Below are positions 36,780-43,260 of a stretch of DNA of 64,000 nucleotides, in pieces. The position numbers and the translations under genes are program-made. The notes under the pieces are model-generated. The model had not been told where the DNA came from. It ran no database searches and saw nothing but the letters and a program-made list of their open reading frames with translations. The stretch lies in the NCBI GenBank assembly GCA_016584305.1, contig JACEEZ010011991.1, forward strand, positions 560,001-624,000, given 5' to 3'. This DNA comes from Chionoecetes opilio (Eukaryota > Arthropoda > Malacostraca > Decapoda > Majidae). Positions within the stretch are counted from its first letter, which is position 1, and each line of letters starts with the position of its first letter.

Positions 36780-37202
36780 TTCGGTAAAGGTTAGGTTAGG
36801 TTAGGTTCAATTTGTTTTTGTTTTTTTTATTTTTGCCATAAAAAAAAAACAATAATAATAATCGATTTGCGACAGAAACGGTTAGCATATGAATTCAAAA
36901 CACATAAAAACTCGCCAGAAAAGAATAGTTTCGTCCACCAAGGAAGTTCGGTGGTCATCTGGAAACTTACCAAAATTTCAACGTCGGCGAGAGTTCTACC
37001 TCGGTTGGTGTTTCGGCGGAAATTACCATCGGCGACAGTTCCATCAATCAATAATTGTACCAACACACAACATAGGCGCCCATGTTAACACGAGCCTAGC
37101 CTAGCAAGTGTTCCTGAGCTAGCCCATCGCGTCCTGGCCACCCACCTGTTCTTTACAGCTGGCTCTCAGCGGTGCCAGCTGGCGTTCCATCTCGGCGTCC
37201 AT
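15651..37202 (-). CDS. GARS1: glycyl-tRNA synthetase, cytosolic form, 15 exons
   Basis: Class II aminoacyl-tRNA synthetase that charges tRNA-Gly with glycine using ATP. The exons, in transcript order, are 37146-37202, 34290-34376, 33604-33727, 32894-33069, 31146-31286, 30234-30348, 29432-29538, 28145-28270, 27346-27438, 23649-23883, 22894-23077, 20547-20705, 18203-18325, 16985-17175 and 15651-15758. All junctions agree in phase, giving about 674 aa (human cytosolic form about 685). Domain order: WHEP helix-turn-helix (about 6-50), catalytic core with [39 protein letters not shown], motif 2 [17 protein letters not shown] (about 273-290), [21 protein letters not shown], motif 3 EPSFGVGR (about 517-524), then the anticodon-binding domain (about 540-674) with [13 protein letters not shown]. 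No catalytic residue appears lost. Introns contain arrays and transposons. It is divergent from OSER1. Confidence 0.97.
15804..16330. mobile_element. piggyBac-like MITE split by a SINE
   Basis: The body is interrupted at ~15846-16170 by the tRNA-derived SINE. Confidence 0.75.
15851..16165 (+). mobile_element. tRNA-Val-derived SINE inside a piggyBac-like MITE
   Basis: Better-paired anticodon arm (CTCGG TTCACAA CCGAG), same body, tail of (CAAA)n at ~16145-16163. Confidence 0.85.
16368..16577 (-). mobile_element. CR1-like LINE 3' fragment
   Basis: Covers the 3' UTR and last ~40 codons, in GARS intron 14; a second LINE end (CCCGGAGGCCTACAGG) follows at 16660-16720. Confidence 0.8.
16721..16932. 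mobile_element. piggyBac-like MITE
   Basis: Intact, 52 bp from the donor of GARS exon 14. Confidence 0.8.
16985..17175 (-). CDS. GARS1: GARS exon 14 (anticodon-binding domain)
   Basis: Encodes [20 protein letters not shown] and [18 protein letters not shown]. The acceptor TTGTTTCAG is immediately preceded by a CR1 3' tail. Confidence 0.97.
17181..17447 (-). mobile_element. CR1-like LINE 3' fragment at a GARS acceptor
   Basis: Tail reads directly into TTGTTTCAG of exon 14. Confidence 0.85.
17519..17850. repeat. 18-bp minisatellite
   Basis: ~18 copies of GATGAGAGAGGACACAGG. Confidence 0.97.
17855..18195 (-). mobile_element. CR1-like LINE 3' fragment at a GARS donor
   Basis: Its 5'-truncated end lies within 10 nt of the exon 13 donor; its tail faces the 18-bp array at 17519-17850. 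Confidence 0.85.
18203..18325 (-). CDS. GARS1: GARS exon 13 (start of anticodon-binding domain)
   Basis: Encodes [20 protein letters not shown] to FTTQL. Donor CTGG|GTGCGT is followed within about 10 nt by the truncated 5' end of a sense CR1-like LINE. Low boundary is plus or minus one base. Confidence 0.94.
18360..18578. mobile_element. piggyBac-like MITE
   Basis: Left end has a small internal duplication (CACGCTTCACGCCCAG); 35 bp from GARS exon 13. Confidence 0.75.
18718..19097. mobile_element. hairpin MITE family A
   Basis: Complete copy in the intron between GARS exons 12 and 13, flanked by short TATA-type sequence. Confidence 0.85.
19172..20221. repeat. 31-bp minisatellite, ~34 copies
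   Basis: Unit AAAAGGAGAGTGTACATGTA + AATATCATCTC, in GARS intron 12. Confidence 0.95.
20222..20455. mobile_element. MITE with 40-bp TIRs inside a minisatellite
   Basis: TIR AGCCGTGTTTTTGTCGTCCA and complement; on both sides the 31-bp array continues (CATGTAA / AAATATCATCTCAA), so it inserted into the array's last unit. Confidence 0.75.
20547..20705 (-). CDS. GARS1: GARS exon 12 (motif 3)
   Basis: Encodes [20 protein letters not shown] then [19 protein letters not shown], motif 3 with the final ATP-binding arginine. Acceptor CACCTTGCAG, donor TTCAG|GTCAGA. Confidence 0.96.
20737..20930. mobile_element. piggyBac-like MITE, decayed
   Basis: Left end TTAATTCCTCCGCGCCCAGA; right TIR lost. Confidence 0.6.
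20995..22880. repeat. 35-bp satellite with a 57-bp subfamily, ~1.9 kb
   Basis: GAATAATGAAGCCGTGAAGT + CAAGCCTGTCTCTGT. To ~21450 units alternate to form a 57-bp register. Fills GARS intron 11 up to ~14 nt from the exon 11 donor. Confidence 0.95.
22894..23077 (-). CDS. GARS1: GARS exon 11
   Basis: Encodes [20 protein letters not shown] and the following helical insertion to QALSERG. Donor CGTGG|GTGAGT lies within 30 nt of the 35-bp satellite filling the next intron. Confidence 0.94.
23098..23240 (-). mobile_element. CR1-like LINE 3' fragment
   Basis: Tail is 20 nt upstream of the GARS exon 11 acceptor; internally deleted. Confidence 0.8.
23196..23700. repeat. ~240-bp imperfect duplication with poly-A tracts
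   Basis: 23196-23418 and 23430-23700 share ATTTCCTTTCTAAATCTACG, a poly-A run (23264-23316; 23501-23581) and the GARS exon 10 3' edge. Confidence 0.8.
23649..23883 (-). CDS. GARS1: GARS exon 10 (catalytic core)
   Basis: Encodes [20 protein letters not shown] and [19 protein letters not shown], among the most conserved GARS segments. Donor TCCG|GTCAGT. A damaged copy of its 3' edge lies at about 23384-23418. Confidence 0.97.
24453..24713. mobile_element. hairpin MITE family C
   Basis: Complete copy in the long GARS intron 9. Confidence 0.8.
24864..25076. mobile_element. piggyBac-like MITE
   Basis: Complete except for TGAA instead of TTAA at the right. A 50-bp left-end fragment of another copy is at 24293-24345. 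Confidence 0.75.
25241..25456. mobile_element. MITE family B
   Basis: Undivided copy: CTATAGTCTATTTTTTTAAC at the left, AAAAAGCACAGAGTATAG at the right. Partial copies lie at 317-406 and 29768-29952. Confidence 0.7.
25755..26122. mobile_element. hairpin MITE family A
   Basis: Complete copy beside the orphan GST-C exon; its right flank (26106-26165) recurs next to another copy at 32618-32668. Confidence 0.85.
26190..26466 (-). CDS. orphan exon: EF1B-beta/CysRS-type GST-C domain inside a GARS intron
   Basis: A frame reading [39 protein letters not shown] and [11 protein letters not shown] matches the GST-C fold at the N-terminus of eEF1B-beta/delta and of some cysteinyl-tRNA synthetases (PSQADV..., PPP, RWY.H signatures). 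It opens after an acceptor-like GTGGGCAG at 26467 and ends at TGA or at weak donors near 26222-26240. It cannot belong to the GARS core, because exons 9 and 10 join perfectly without it. It may be a nested gene's exon, an alternative GARS exon or a captured pseudo-exon. No partner exons were recognised. LINE sequence abuts its upstream side and a hairpin MITE its downstream side. Confidence 0.6.
26487..26952 (+). mobile_element. third LINE type: C-terminal end fragment
   Basis: [20 protein letters not shown] and [17 protein letters not shown] resemble LINE ORF2 C-termini. The same end occurs in reverse at 36100-36400 and 51125-51400 (plus 51889-51945), each with a poly-T/A tract. Confidence 0.65.
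27135..27350. repeat. 31-39-bp array containing GARS exon 9 donor copies
   Basis: About six units with GACACTCACCCCATTAGTTA; complement GGGGTGAGTGTC equals the real junction at 27346. Confidence 0.9.
27346..27438 (-). CDS. GARS1: GARS exon 9
   Basis: 31 codons, [17 protein letters not shown] to IGEAVHG. It joins exon 10 ([11 protein letters not shown]) without a gap relative to known GARS proteins. Donor ATGGG|GTGAGTGTC is repeated downstream as a minisatellite. Confidence 0.94.
27955..28145. repeat. ~32-bp array containing GARS exon 8 donor copies
   Basis: Five to six units ACACACACCTGAGAAACACT; complement TTCTCAGGTGTGTGT equals the real junction at 28145. Confidence 0.9.
28145..28270 (-). 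CDS. GARS1: GARS exon 8 (motif 2)
   Basis: 42 codons with [20 protein letters not shown], motif 2 with the ATP-binding arginine. Its donor TCTCAG|GTGTGTGT opens a tandem array in which the same junction sequence recurs. Confidence 0.97.
28384..28595. mobile_element. piggyBac-like MITE
   Basis: TTAA at both ends (28384, 28592). Confidence 0.8.
28724..29092 (+). mobile_element. pogo-like MITE
   Basis: 370 bp with TIR CAGGTTGAAGTTCCCAAACT and complement, in the GARS intron between exons 7 and 8. A threefold ~21-bp repeat (ACAGCCTACAGTAATACAGAT) follows at 29096-29158. Confidence 0.8.
29432..29538 (-). CDS. GARS1: GARS exon 7 (active-site strand)
   Basis: Encodes [20 protein letters not shown] and [11 protein letters not shown], the conserved glycine/ATP pocket of GARS. 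Acceptor TTGTTTACAG, donor CCAG|GTCAGA. Confidence 0.96.
29572..29765 (-). mobile_element. CR1-like LINE 3' fragment
   Basis: Tail ~35 nt upstream of the GARS exon 7 acceptor; a family-B MITE fragment adjoins at 29768. Confidence 0.8.
30047..30084. repeat. homopolymer G run
   Basis: ~38 consecutive G after (CA)n; potential G-quadruplex or an assembly artefact. Confidence 0.9.
30234..30348 (-). CDS. GARS1: GARS exon 6
   Basis: Encodes [20 protein letters not shown] and [13 protein letters not shown]. Acceptor GTGGTGCAG, donor TCAG|GTGTGT. A CR1 tail begins about 64 nt upstream of the acceptor. Confidence 0.94.
30867..31076. mobile_element. piggyBac-like MITE
   Basis: TTAA at both ends; preceded by GGTTA repeats (30795-30860). 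Confidence 0.8.
31146..31286 (-). CDS. GARS1: GARS exon 5
   Basis: 47 codons from [18 protein letters not shown] to ARLEGMTM, the insertion after motif 1. The acceptor reads CTTATGTTGTTATGTTAG, i.e. the tail of a sense CR1-like LINE. Confidence 0.94.
31300..31915 (-). repeat. 62-bp array made of CR1-like LINE 3' ends
   Basis: About nine tandem copies of AAGAACCTAAGGAAGCTACA through CACGTGGTAGTTCCTGTCAA. Every unit is the LINE's 3' terminus; the array starts next to the exon 5 acceptor. Confidence 0.9.
32085..32222. repeat. 11-bp array ATAAGATCAGT
   Basis: About 12 copies just left of a family-A MITE. Confidence 0.9.
32253..32622. mobile_element. hairpin MITE family A
   Basis: Complete copy, followed by the ~50 bp of flank shared with 26106-26165. 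Confidence 0.85.
32693..32883. mobile_element. half copy of MITE family A
   Basis: Only the right arm is present, ending ATAGACTATAG 10 bp from the donor of GARS exon 4. Confidence 0.8.
32894..33069 (-). CDS. GARS1: GARS exon 4 (motif 1 region)
   Basis: Encodes [16 protein letters not shown] and [19 protein letters not shown], matching the motif 1 region of eukaryotic GARS. Acceptor CTTGACAG, donor AAA|GTAAGT. A half copy of a hairpin MITE abuts its downstream side (32693-32883). Confidence 0.96.
33233..33414. mobile_element. piggyBac-like MITE, left end missing
   Basis: Starts within the body and ends normally at CAAGGGGTTAA. Confidence 0.65.
33604..33727 (-). CDS. GARS1: GARS exon 3
   Basis: Encodes the linker plus [18 protein letters not shown], the start of the class II core. 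Acceptor follows a GTGTGTGT tract (TGTCAG); donor ACAG|GTGAGC. Confidence 0.95.
33787..33998. mobile_element. piggyBac-like MITE
   Basis: 60 bp upstream of the GARS exon 3 acceptor. Confidence 0.75.
34290..34376 (-). CDS. GARS1: GARS exon 2 (WHEP domain)
   Basis: 29 codons, [17 protein letters not shown] to QQLKARKK: the second half of the WHEP tRNA/protein-binding hairpin. Acceptor TAATGCAG, donor AAA|GTAAGT. Confidence 0.95.
34424..34632. mobile_element. hairpin MITE between GARS exons 1 and 2
   Basis: Arms of ~60 nt (CACAATTGGGAGTATGGTTT, CTGTTTACCTTA) flank an ~80-bp loop. Confidence 0.65.
34651..35133. mobile_element. MITE family D (longer relative of family C)
   Basis: ~480 bp with C-like ends (GTAGATAACACTTTAGTCGC) and an unrelated centre. 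Another full copy is at 51401-51888 and a partial one at 8600-8920. Confidence 0.75.
35173..35376. mobile_element. short near-perfect palindromic MITE
   Basis: ~200 bp; arms of about 90 nt (TATAGTCTATTCACTTAAGC, GGAGCTGCTCGATGCCTACC, GACGTCGCTGATTGGCTGA) around a CCACCACCATCACC loop. Lies in GARS intron 1. Confidence 0.8.
35487..35998. mobile_element. foldback element with CCTAA repeats in the loop
   Basis: Arms of ~110 nt (CCAGATGAACACCGAACTTC, GTGTTTTGAATGATTCTGCT) are inverted around (CCTAACCTATA)n at 35640-35860. Confidence 0.75.
36100..36400 (-). mobile_element. third LINE type: 3' fragment with poly(A)
   Basis: Poly-T at 36101-36129 marks the LINE's 3' end on this strand; GARS intron 1. 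Confidence 0.65.
36627..36972. mobile_element. foldback element, second copy
   Basis: Same arms; loop holds a poly-T run (36727-36775) and GGTTA repeats. Confidence 0.75.
37146..37202 (-). CDS. GARS1: GARS exon 1 (cytosolic start; may extend upstream)
   Basis: [19 protein letters not shown] opens the WHEP domain; donor ACAG|GTGGGT. The frame stays open upstream to about 37318 and reads WARQSYATQAGWGAKK then KHAATRQIKLHAALL, rich in R/K/S/T and lacking D/E, as expected of a mitochondrial presequence. Animal GARS commonly makes mitochondrial and cytosolic forms from alternative starts, so the exon probably extends to an acceptor near 37313. Confidence 0.85.
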
Positions 37203-37295
37203 GGTGAGCAGGGCAGCGTGCAGCTTGATCTGACGTGTCGCAGCGTGTTTCTTGGCCCCCCAGCCTGCTTGTGTGGCGTAGCTCTGTCTTGCCCA

Positions 37296-37585
37296 CACAC
37301 ACAAGCTTGTACCTGTATTAAACACACGGGACAAGGGTAGTAAGACACACAAGCTTGTACCTGTATTAAACACACGGGACAAGGGTAGTAAGACACAAGC
37401 TTGTACCTGTATTAAACACACGGGACAAGGGTAATAAGACACACAAGCTTGTACCAGAGAGCTTACCTCTGCTTGTACCTGTAGCCAACACACGGGACAA
37501 GGGAGACGGGGGTAGTAAGACACACAAGCTTGTACCTGTATTAAACACACGGGACAAGGGAGACAAGGGTAGTAAGACACACAGC
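37296..37585. repeat. ~50-bp array with acceptor-like units upstream of GARS exon 1
   Basis: Five to six units CACAAGCTTGTACCTGTATT + AAACACACGGGACAAGGGTA; on the minus strand each holds GTTTAATACAG|GTACAAG. Confidence 0.88.
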
Positions 37586-37639
37586 TTCCTAGCAACCATT
37601 GAGGCAAGGCAAGGCAAGGCACTGTGAGTGTGTACACAT

Positions 37640-39235
37640 GTCACAACATGGCAACTTTTGTATGCCACATTGTCGTACCGAGCCACCAATATTATCGTAT
37701 TTTCAGATAGATTATCGTACAACCTTAGGTAAAATAATATAGTCAGTAGATGACTTTATACAGCATCGAATAAGAATACTTCCTCTTTTCATCAAAATAA
37801 ATAATAGCTAGGCTAGATTCAATTCGATTCAAACTCAAAACTCTCTCTCCTCTCTCTCTCTCTCTCGCAGAAATTGACAGGGACCGATTTTTTTGTGTGT
37901 TTGTATGTGGATTCAATAGGGAGTTTTAAAAGGAGGCTGAATAAATTATAATGGATGGGGATGAAAGGTGGATGTAGGTAGTGTTAAATAACAAGAACTA
38001 CCACTTGTAGGTCTCACAGCCTCTTGTAGCTTCCTTATTTTCTTATAAATGTTCTTATGTTCATCCACTCTACCTCTTGCCTATATCACCTGTGATCCAT
38101 AAATACTTTAGTAAGTGGCTCAGTAAATATGTTAAGCTCGTCGACTGCAAATGAGACTGAACTGAACTGCGTCACTCGGGGCAGGGAGGCCATTCCTTGG
38201 GGTTTTTACCAAGATCTTGGGATTTTGGCCATGGCCTTGGGATGTTTTTTGTCTATCTTGGGATTTATTGGGGGAATTATTTAAGTATTTCTCCAGTAGT
38301 TTATCTCAAAGTAAGCATGTGTACCGTACTTAGGGTTCTTTTTCAATGCTTTTTTTATCGACCTTGGGATATTTTTGTCAATCTTGGGATTTTTGATGGA
38401 GCAGCCTTGGGATTTGTGCAGTGTTGTGCCTGTCACTGCCTGGCCGAGAACAGTGTTATGGTGGGGGAGGACCAGCCTTATTGCAGCCTCATGAAGACAA
38501 CCCACGGCATGTAAAGTATGTTGTTGTTCACCTGACACACTAAACACTGCATGGGGGGGGTGATGGGAGGTTGTATCGCCCCATAACAGGCTAACCACAG
38601 GACCAGGAAACCTTCGTCATTCTTTGGATTGCGTCATTGTTTTTTTTTCGCATGAGACAGTTTTTTCATGGATTTTGATGCATTTTTTCAGTAATATGAT
38701 TATAATTTTGGTTGCACTGGCGCGTTTGGCCTCACCAGAGTCACCACACGCATTATTGTAGAGTTATTTGAGCTCATTTAAGGGTATTCATTGTTTTTCA
38801 GCCTCACGACCTCTAGGTAGTAGCTTCCTTATGGTCTTATCACACTAGTCATAACGAAACTATTGTAGTGGGTTATTAAGGGAAAAAACTGAGGTACAGG
38901 GCCCCCAAAGCCACCAAGGGACCCCCAAAGCCACCCAGGGGCCCCCAAAGCCACCCAGGGGCCCCCAAAGCCACCCAGGGCCCCCCAAACCCACCCAGGG
39001 ACCCCCAAAGCCACCAAGGGGCCCCCAAAGCCACCAAGGGGCTGCCGTTATTTGCTTATTTAGTAGAATCTAGTCTCTCTTCCTCTTAAAGTGCACCAGA
39101 TTGATGTATTTAGATATTGAAGGCGTTCCCCCGGACCACCTTAGAGGGCTTGGAATCCCCCCACCATAGTTTTACAAAATAGGGCCCCAAACAGCCTTTC
39201 GCCTAGGTCCCCCAAAGGCTGGCCACGACACTGGC
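37640..39235. other. GARS-OSER1 divergent intergenic region
   Basis: Besides the CR1 tail (37917-38062), a (TC)n run (37843-37866) and a 20-bp array (GCCACCCAGGGGCCCCCAAA, 38893-39045), the rest (38065-38880) looks unique. Promoters and the first OSER1 exon probably lie here, but none can be fixed; a 105-codon open frame at 38197-38514 has no recognisable homology. Confidence 0.4.
37917..38062 (+). mobile_element. CR1-like LINE 3' fragment between GARS and OSER1
   Basis: Same sense as OSER1; lies in the divergent intergenic region. Confidence 0.75.
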
Positions 39236-39606
39236 CTGGGTAATAATGGAAGAGTTTCACGTTCGTTTTCAGAGACACCAACTATTTTTTCTTGGCCTAC
39301 AATAGGTGCTTGTTCTAATGGTGCTTGTTTTATTTTGCGCAAAAAAAAAAAATAAAAAAAAAATAAACCTAACCTAACCTAACCTTATGTTTTAATGAAA
39401 CCTAACCTAACCTAACCTAACCTTATAGGTTTTAAAGAAACCTAACCTAACCTAACCTTAACCACAAAATATACTTTTTTTTTTTCTTTTTTTTTTGGGG
39501 GTTTGCGCAAAATAAAACTAGCACCATTAGAACAAGCACCTATTGTAGGCCAAGAAAAAATAGTTGGTGTCTCTGAAAACGACCGTGAAAGTCTCGTCCA
39601 TTATAA
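39236..39606. mobile_element. foldback element of a different family, also with CCTAA repeats
   Basis: Arms GTTTTCAGAGACACCAACTA and GCACCTATTGTAGGCC differ from the previous family; the centre is (AACCT)n at 39365-39465. Confidence 0.75.
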
Positions 39607-39861
39607 CCTTGGCCTGAATACTGAGGTTATTTGTATAATTTCTGCTTCACCTTCTTGTGGCCATTCTATGCACTAACGCAAACCAAAAATATAACACTGA
39701 TTGTCAAATAATTATGTCTGGGTTAGAGTTAAAACGTCAGTATTAGGTAAATTCAATATAACTTTCTTTACAGGAGTAGTTATGATATTTAACTGATATA
39801 TATATATATATATATATATATCTTTTTTTTTGGGGGGGGGGCGGGGGGGTATTATGTTTGT

Positions 39862-40552
39862 GTAGGTGCGGCGGCCTGTTGTAGCTTGCTTATGTTGTAG
39901 GTGTGGCGGCCTGTTGTAGGTGTGGCGACCTGTTGTAGGTGTGGCGACCTGTTGTAGCTTGCTTATGTTGTAGGTGTGGCGGCCTGTTGTAGCTTGCTTA
40001 TGTTGTAGGTGTGGCGGCCTGTTGTAGCTTGCTTATGTTGTAGCTTGCTTATGTTGTAGGTGTGGCGACCTGTTGTAGCTTGCTTATGTTGTAGGTGTGG
40101 CGACCTGTTGTAGCTTGCTTATGTTGTAGGTGTGGCGACCTGTTGTAGCTTGCTTATGTTGTAGGTGTGGCGACCTGTTGTAGCTTGCTTATGTTGTAGG
40201 TGTGGTGGCCTGTTGTAGCTTGCTTATGTTGTAGGTGTGGCGACCTGTTGTAGCTTGCTTATGTTGTAGGTGTGGCGACCTGTTGTAGCTTGCTTATGTT
40301 GTAGGTGTGGCGACCTGTTGTAGCTTGCTTATGTTGTAGGTGTGGCGACCTGTTGTAGCTTGCTTATGTTGTAGGTGTGGCGACCTGTTGTAGCTTGCTT
40401 ATGTTGTAGGTGTGGCGACCTGTTGTAGCTTGCTTATGTTGTAGGTGTGGCGACCTGTTGTAGCTTGCTTATGTTGTAGGTGTGGCGACCTGTTGTAGCT
40501 TGCTTATGTTGTAGGTGTGGCGACCTGTTGTAGCTTGCTTATGTTGTTGCAG
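39862..40552 (+). repeat. ~34-bp array of LINE-tail origin ending at the OSER1 splice acceptor
   Basis: About 20 units of GTAGGTGTGGCGACCTGTTG and TAGCTTGCTTATGTT, recognisable as a diverged CR1 3' end (compare GTAGGTCTCGCGGCCTCTTG). The last unit supplies CTTATGTTGTTGCAG, the acceptor before the OSER1 ATG. Confidence 0.85.
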
Positions 40553-41515
40553 ATGGCCAGCGTGAGTGATGGTGACGTCAGCTTGGTGAAGGAGGACAGC
40601 GAGGGCAGCCCCGTACAGCCCTTCCCTCAGCTGCTGCCCGTCAAGGGGGTGAGCCAGGCCCTGACGCCCCTCACCCTGCCGAGGGCTGAGGCTGACACTG
40701 CCATAAGGATCTTTCCTGAGAAGTATACTAAGAAGAAGCCCGTGAGCCCAAGCAGTAACCCTGGAGTGTGCAAGGGGTGCCAGCAACGGTGCAGTGATTC
40801 AAGGCTGGGCGCCAAGGAGGCTACAGAACCCCCCCACTTGGAGTACTCACTAGCTAATCTCCACCTTTCCCCCGGCAAGAAGAAGCCGGTGTTGCGGCGA
40901 AGCAAGCTGGCGGCGCTGGGGGTGCAGTACAGCTGTGAGGTGCGTGGTGGTAGCACGTCAGGGACCATAATGGAGCAGGTCGTTTCCCCCAAAGATGCGT
41001 GCGGTAGTGACACGGCCTCAGTGAAAGGTGTGGGGGACAAGTGCACCAGCCCAGAGGTCTACAGTGGCAGCTCACTACCCAGTCCCAAAAAGTCAATGTC
41101 AGTCGCAGAGGCAGAGCTTCACGTTCCTAAGGCGAGAGTGTTCGAGTTAGTCAATAAATTAACAGAAGGTGAAGACTTTGCCAGTGTGGGGCAGAGCAGC
41201 ACGAGGCAAACAGACAGTCCATGCCATGCGAACAAGAAGCTGGAGTTTTCCCCCCACGGGTGTCGGCACCGAGGTCAGCCCAGGTCTCGGCGTGCCCTGT
41301 ACAAGAGGCGGTGTCGGAGGCAGCTGACGGAAGTACAACTGCCAGACTTGAAAAGCCTCTCCATCACGGAGGCGGGGGCAACGCGCTCGTGTTCTCAGGA
41401 GGCGCGCAGCCCGGACTACGAAGATGTCACCATGGATGAGCTGGCAGCCTACCTCGACAACTTTCTCTACCTGCCCAAGAAGATGTCCCACATGGCCGAG
41501 ATGATGTACACTTGA
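40553..41515 (+). CDS. OSER1: OSER1 homologue (oxidative stress-responsive serine-rich protein 1), main coding exon
   Basis: From ATG 40553 this exon encodes 320 aa ending DELAAYLDNFLYLPKKMS then HMAEMMYT, the hallmark OSER1 C-terminus (human form about 292 aa). The rest is low-complexity: Ser/Pro/Lys-rich, with a Cys-containing patch near residue 75 (KGCQQRC) and an Arg-rich stretch about 240-260. OSER1 is a small, largely disordered stress-induced protein without known catalytic domain. The ATG directly follows an acceptor (GTTGTTGCAG at 40552), so the exon is spliced to at least one upstream exon, which I could not identify; upstream codons in frame are possible. Confidence 0.87.
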   Translation: MASVSDGDVSLVKEDSEGSPVQPFPQLLPVKGVSQALTPLTLPRAEADTAIRIFPEKYTKKKPVSPSSNPGVCKGCQQRCSDSRLGAKEATEPPHLEYSLANLHLSPGKKKPVLRRSKLAALGVQYSCEVRGGSTSGTIMEQVVSPKDACGSDTASVKGVGDKCTSPEVYSGSSLPSPKKSMSVAEAELHVPKARVFELVNKLTEGEDFASVGQSSTRQTDSPCHANKKLEFSPHGCRHRGQPRSRRALYKRRCRRQLTEVQLPDLKSLSITEAGATRSCSQEARSPDYEDVTMDELAAYLDNFLYLPKKMSHMAEMMYT

Positions 41516-42110
41516 GGTTGTCAGAGCTGCCCACCACTCTGTGTGGGCATGGATCTCTGAGACTCTGGAGCAGCGATGGAGTGTGTTGTTGATGTGCCCC
41601 GAACTTTGCAGTGATATTAACTTCCTTTCATTAACAGGTTTATTGTTTTTCACACAAATAACTCCTTGAAATTTCACCTTTAATGTTTATTTGTCCTTTG
41701 CAGCTATAACTTGCAGTGTTGCTTGCTAGCTTAGAGCTTCCCGTCACTGCTAATCTGAAGTTTCCAGTGGAGACGTGGCTCCCTAATTCGATACTGACTT
41801 GCAGCATCTCTGTTCTAGGCCTCCAGGCAAGATCTAGTACACTTGGATCAGTTGACTTCCTCTCTGTGGTGTTCTTTGTATCATTGTTTTGAAGCCACAG
41901 TCATTCACAGCCGCCTGCGTGGCCAGGCACCCGGGCGGGAATGCAGTGTGCCCCTGTGACCTGATGATGATGATGATGTGACCCTTCCTTCTTCCTTTAC
42001 TACTCAAACATTTGTACAAGTCATTATTTTGTACTTTCATACCAGACTTTGCCTCCAGAAAAACAACATACATTGAAATTTTCTCAAATAAACACTGGAA
42101 TAGATGTCAT
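41516..42110 (+). other. OSER1 3' UTR with poly(A) signal
   Basis: Non-repetitive sequence follows the TGA. AATAAA lies at 42087-42092, about 570 bp past the stop, followed by a T/G-rich stretch that fits a cleavage site near 42110. A short (ATG)n run is at 41964-41977. Confidence 0.6.
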
Positions 42111-42495
42111 AATTTTGACTTGACAGATCTGGCTTCTAGTCTGGTATAAGTATGTATGATTCCTGAAAGATTTCAATATTTATCAGACCATGATAGGACG
42201 GGAGGTGAGAACATTGCTGTGTGGGAATTTGGGTCAAAATGTATAGCTTGTTGTGAAGGAGCAGATATGCCTTTGCAAGAGTAGCTTGATGAATGATAAA
42301 TGACCCCAGGATGGAGAACTGTATGCTGGATCCTTAGTAATTAGATCAAGCATGCTCGTGTCTGCATATTACAGAATGAAAAGAGTGAGAGAGATAAGAA
42401 CATAGGAAAATATGGAAGCTACAAGAGGCCGCGAGACCCACGTGGTAGTTCCTGCAAAGATGTCGTAAAGAGTTCGGAGGAGGAACGGTACAGTT

Positions 42496-42688
42496 TAACC
42501 CCTTCAAGCCCAGATCTTTCCTTTGCTATATAAACATAAAATTACGAAAAGTAACAAAATATACCAAATTAGTTAGTCGTCAAGGATACTAAACGGTCAT
42601 ATCTATAAAATACTGCTTTATATTCACTAAAAAGCATCTAATGGTACCCAAATTACAATGGAAATTACGTTCTGGGTCTGAGGGGTTA
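42496..42688. mobile_element. piggyBac-like MITE, internally shortened
   Basis: Lies downstream of OSER1; ~15 bp missing in the left half. Confidence 0.7.
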
Positions 42689-42957
42689 ATAGAATGATAA
42701 ATATTTCCTCCAGTGAGAAAGGTCAGTTTTCATCATGCTAGGCTAGGTGGAGACGAGGACCATCAGAAATAGATATAACCTGATGAAATAATGAAGTCTT
42801 TAAACAGGAAAAAGGCCAAGGCTCATCCATAGAGCTAGTTGTATACGTATTGAGAGTTGTGGAAGAGGGGATAACTTATCCCTAGGGTGGTTGCTTGTTG
42901 GAGAATGATGAGGGGCAGGCAGGCTTGATCTGTGAGGCGACTGATTGATTGATTGAT

Positions 42958-43260
42958 TGATTTAATGCCAAAAAGGTGAATGTGCCAGACATCAGAGGTC
43001 ATATGGCACTATGGCAAAGCATAATAAAGGGTCAGGGTTAAAGAGAAATAGCGAAACGGTGAGGGAAGGGGAAAGAACGGAATGTTACAGCAGGATGGTT
43101 AGATCAGATGTAGGATGTGGATTTGTTGGAGGAAGGAGGTTAAATTGTCCAGGGAGAAGGAGGGGGATTCCGGGAGAATGTCCGCAAGACGGAGGTCGGG
43201 AAAGGGAGGACAAGTGAGGGAAGGAACTGGAACGGGCAGTAGTAAGAGGCGAATGTGAGC
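42958..43260. repeat. dispersed ~300-bp repeat (CCAGACATCAGAGGTCATAT)
   Basis: Shares extended identity with 50640-51060, where a CR1 tail (50774-50848) is inserted. Probably another LINE 3' end; not classified. Confidence 0.6.

Noticed and set aside
38197..38514. 105-codon open frame upstream of OSER1
   Set aside because: Contains imprecise repeats (CTTGGGAT..TTTT) and no recognisable homology or splice connection to the OSER1 exon.
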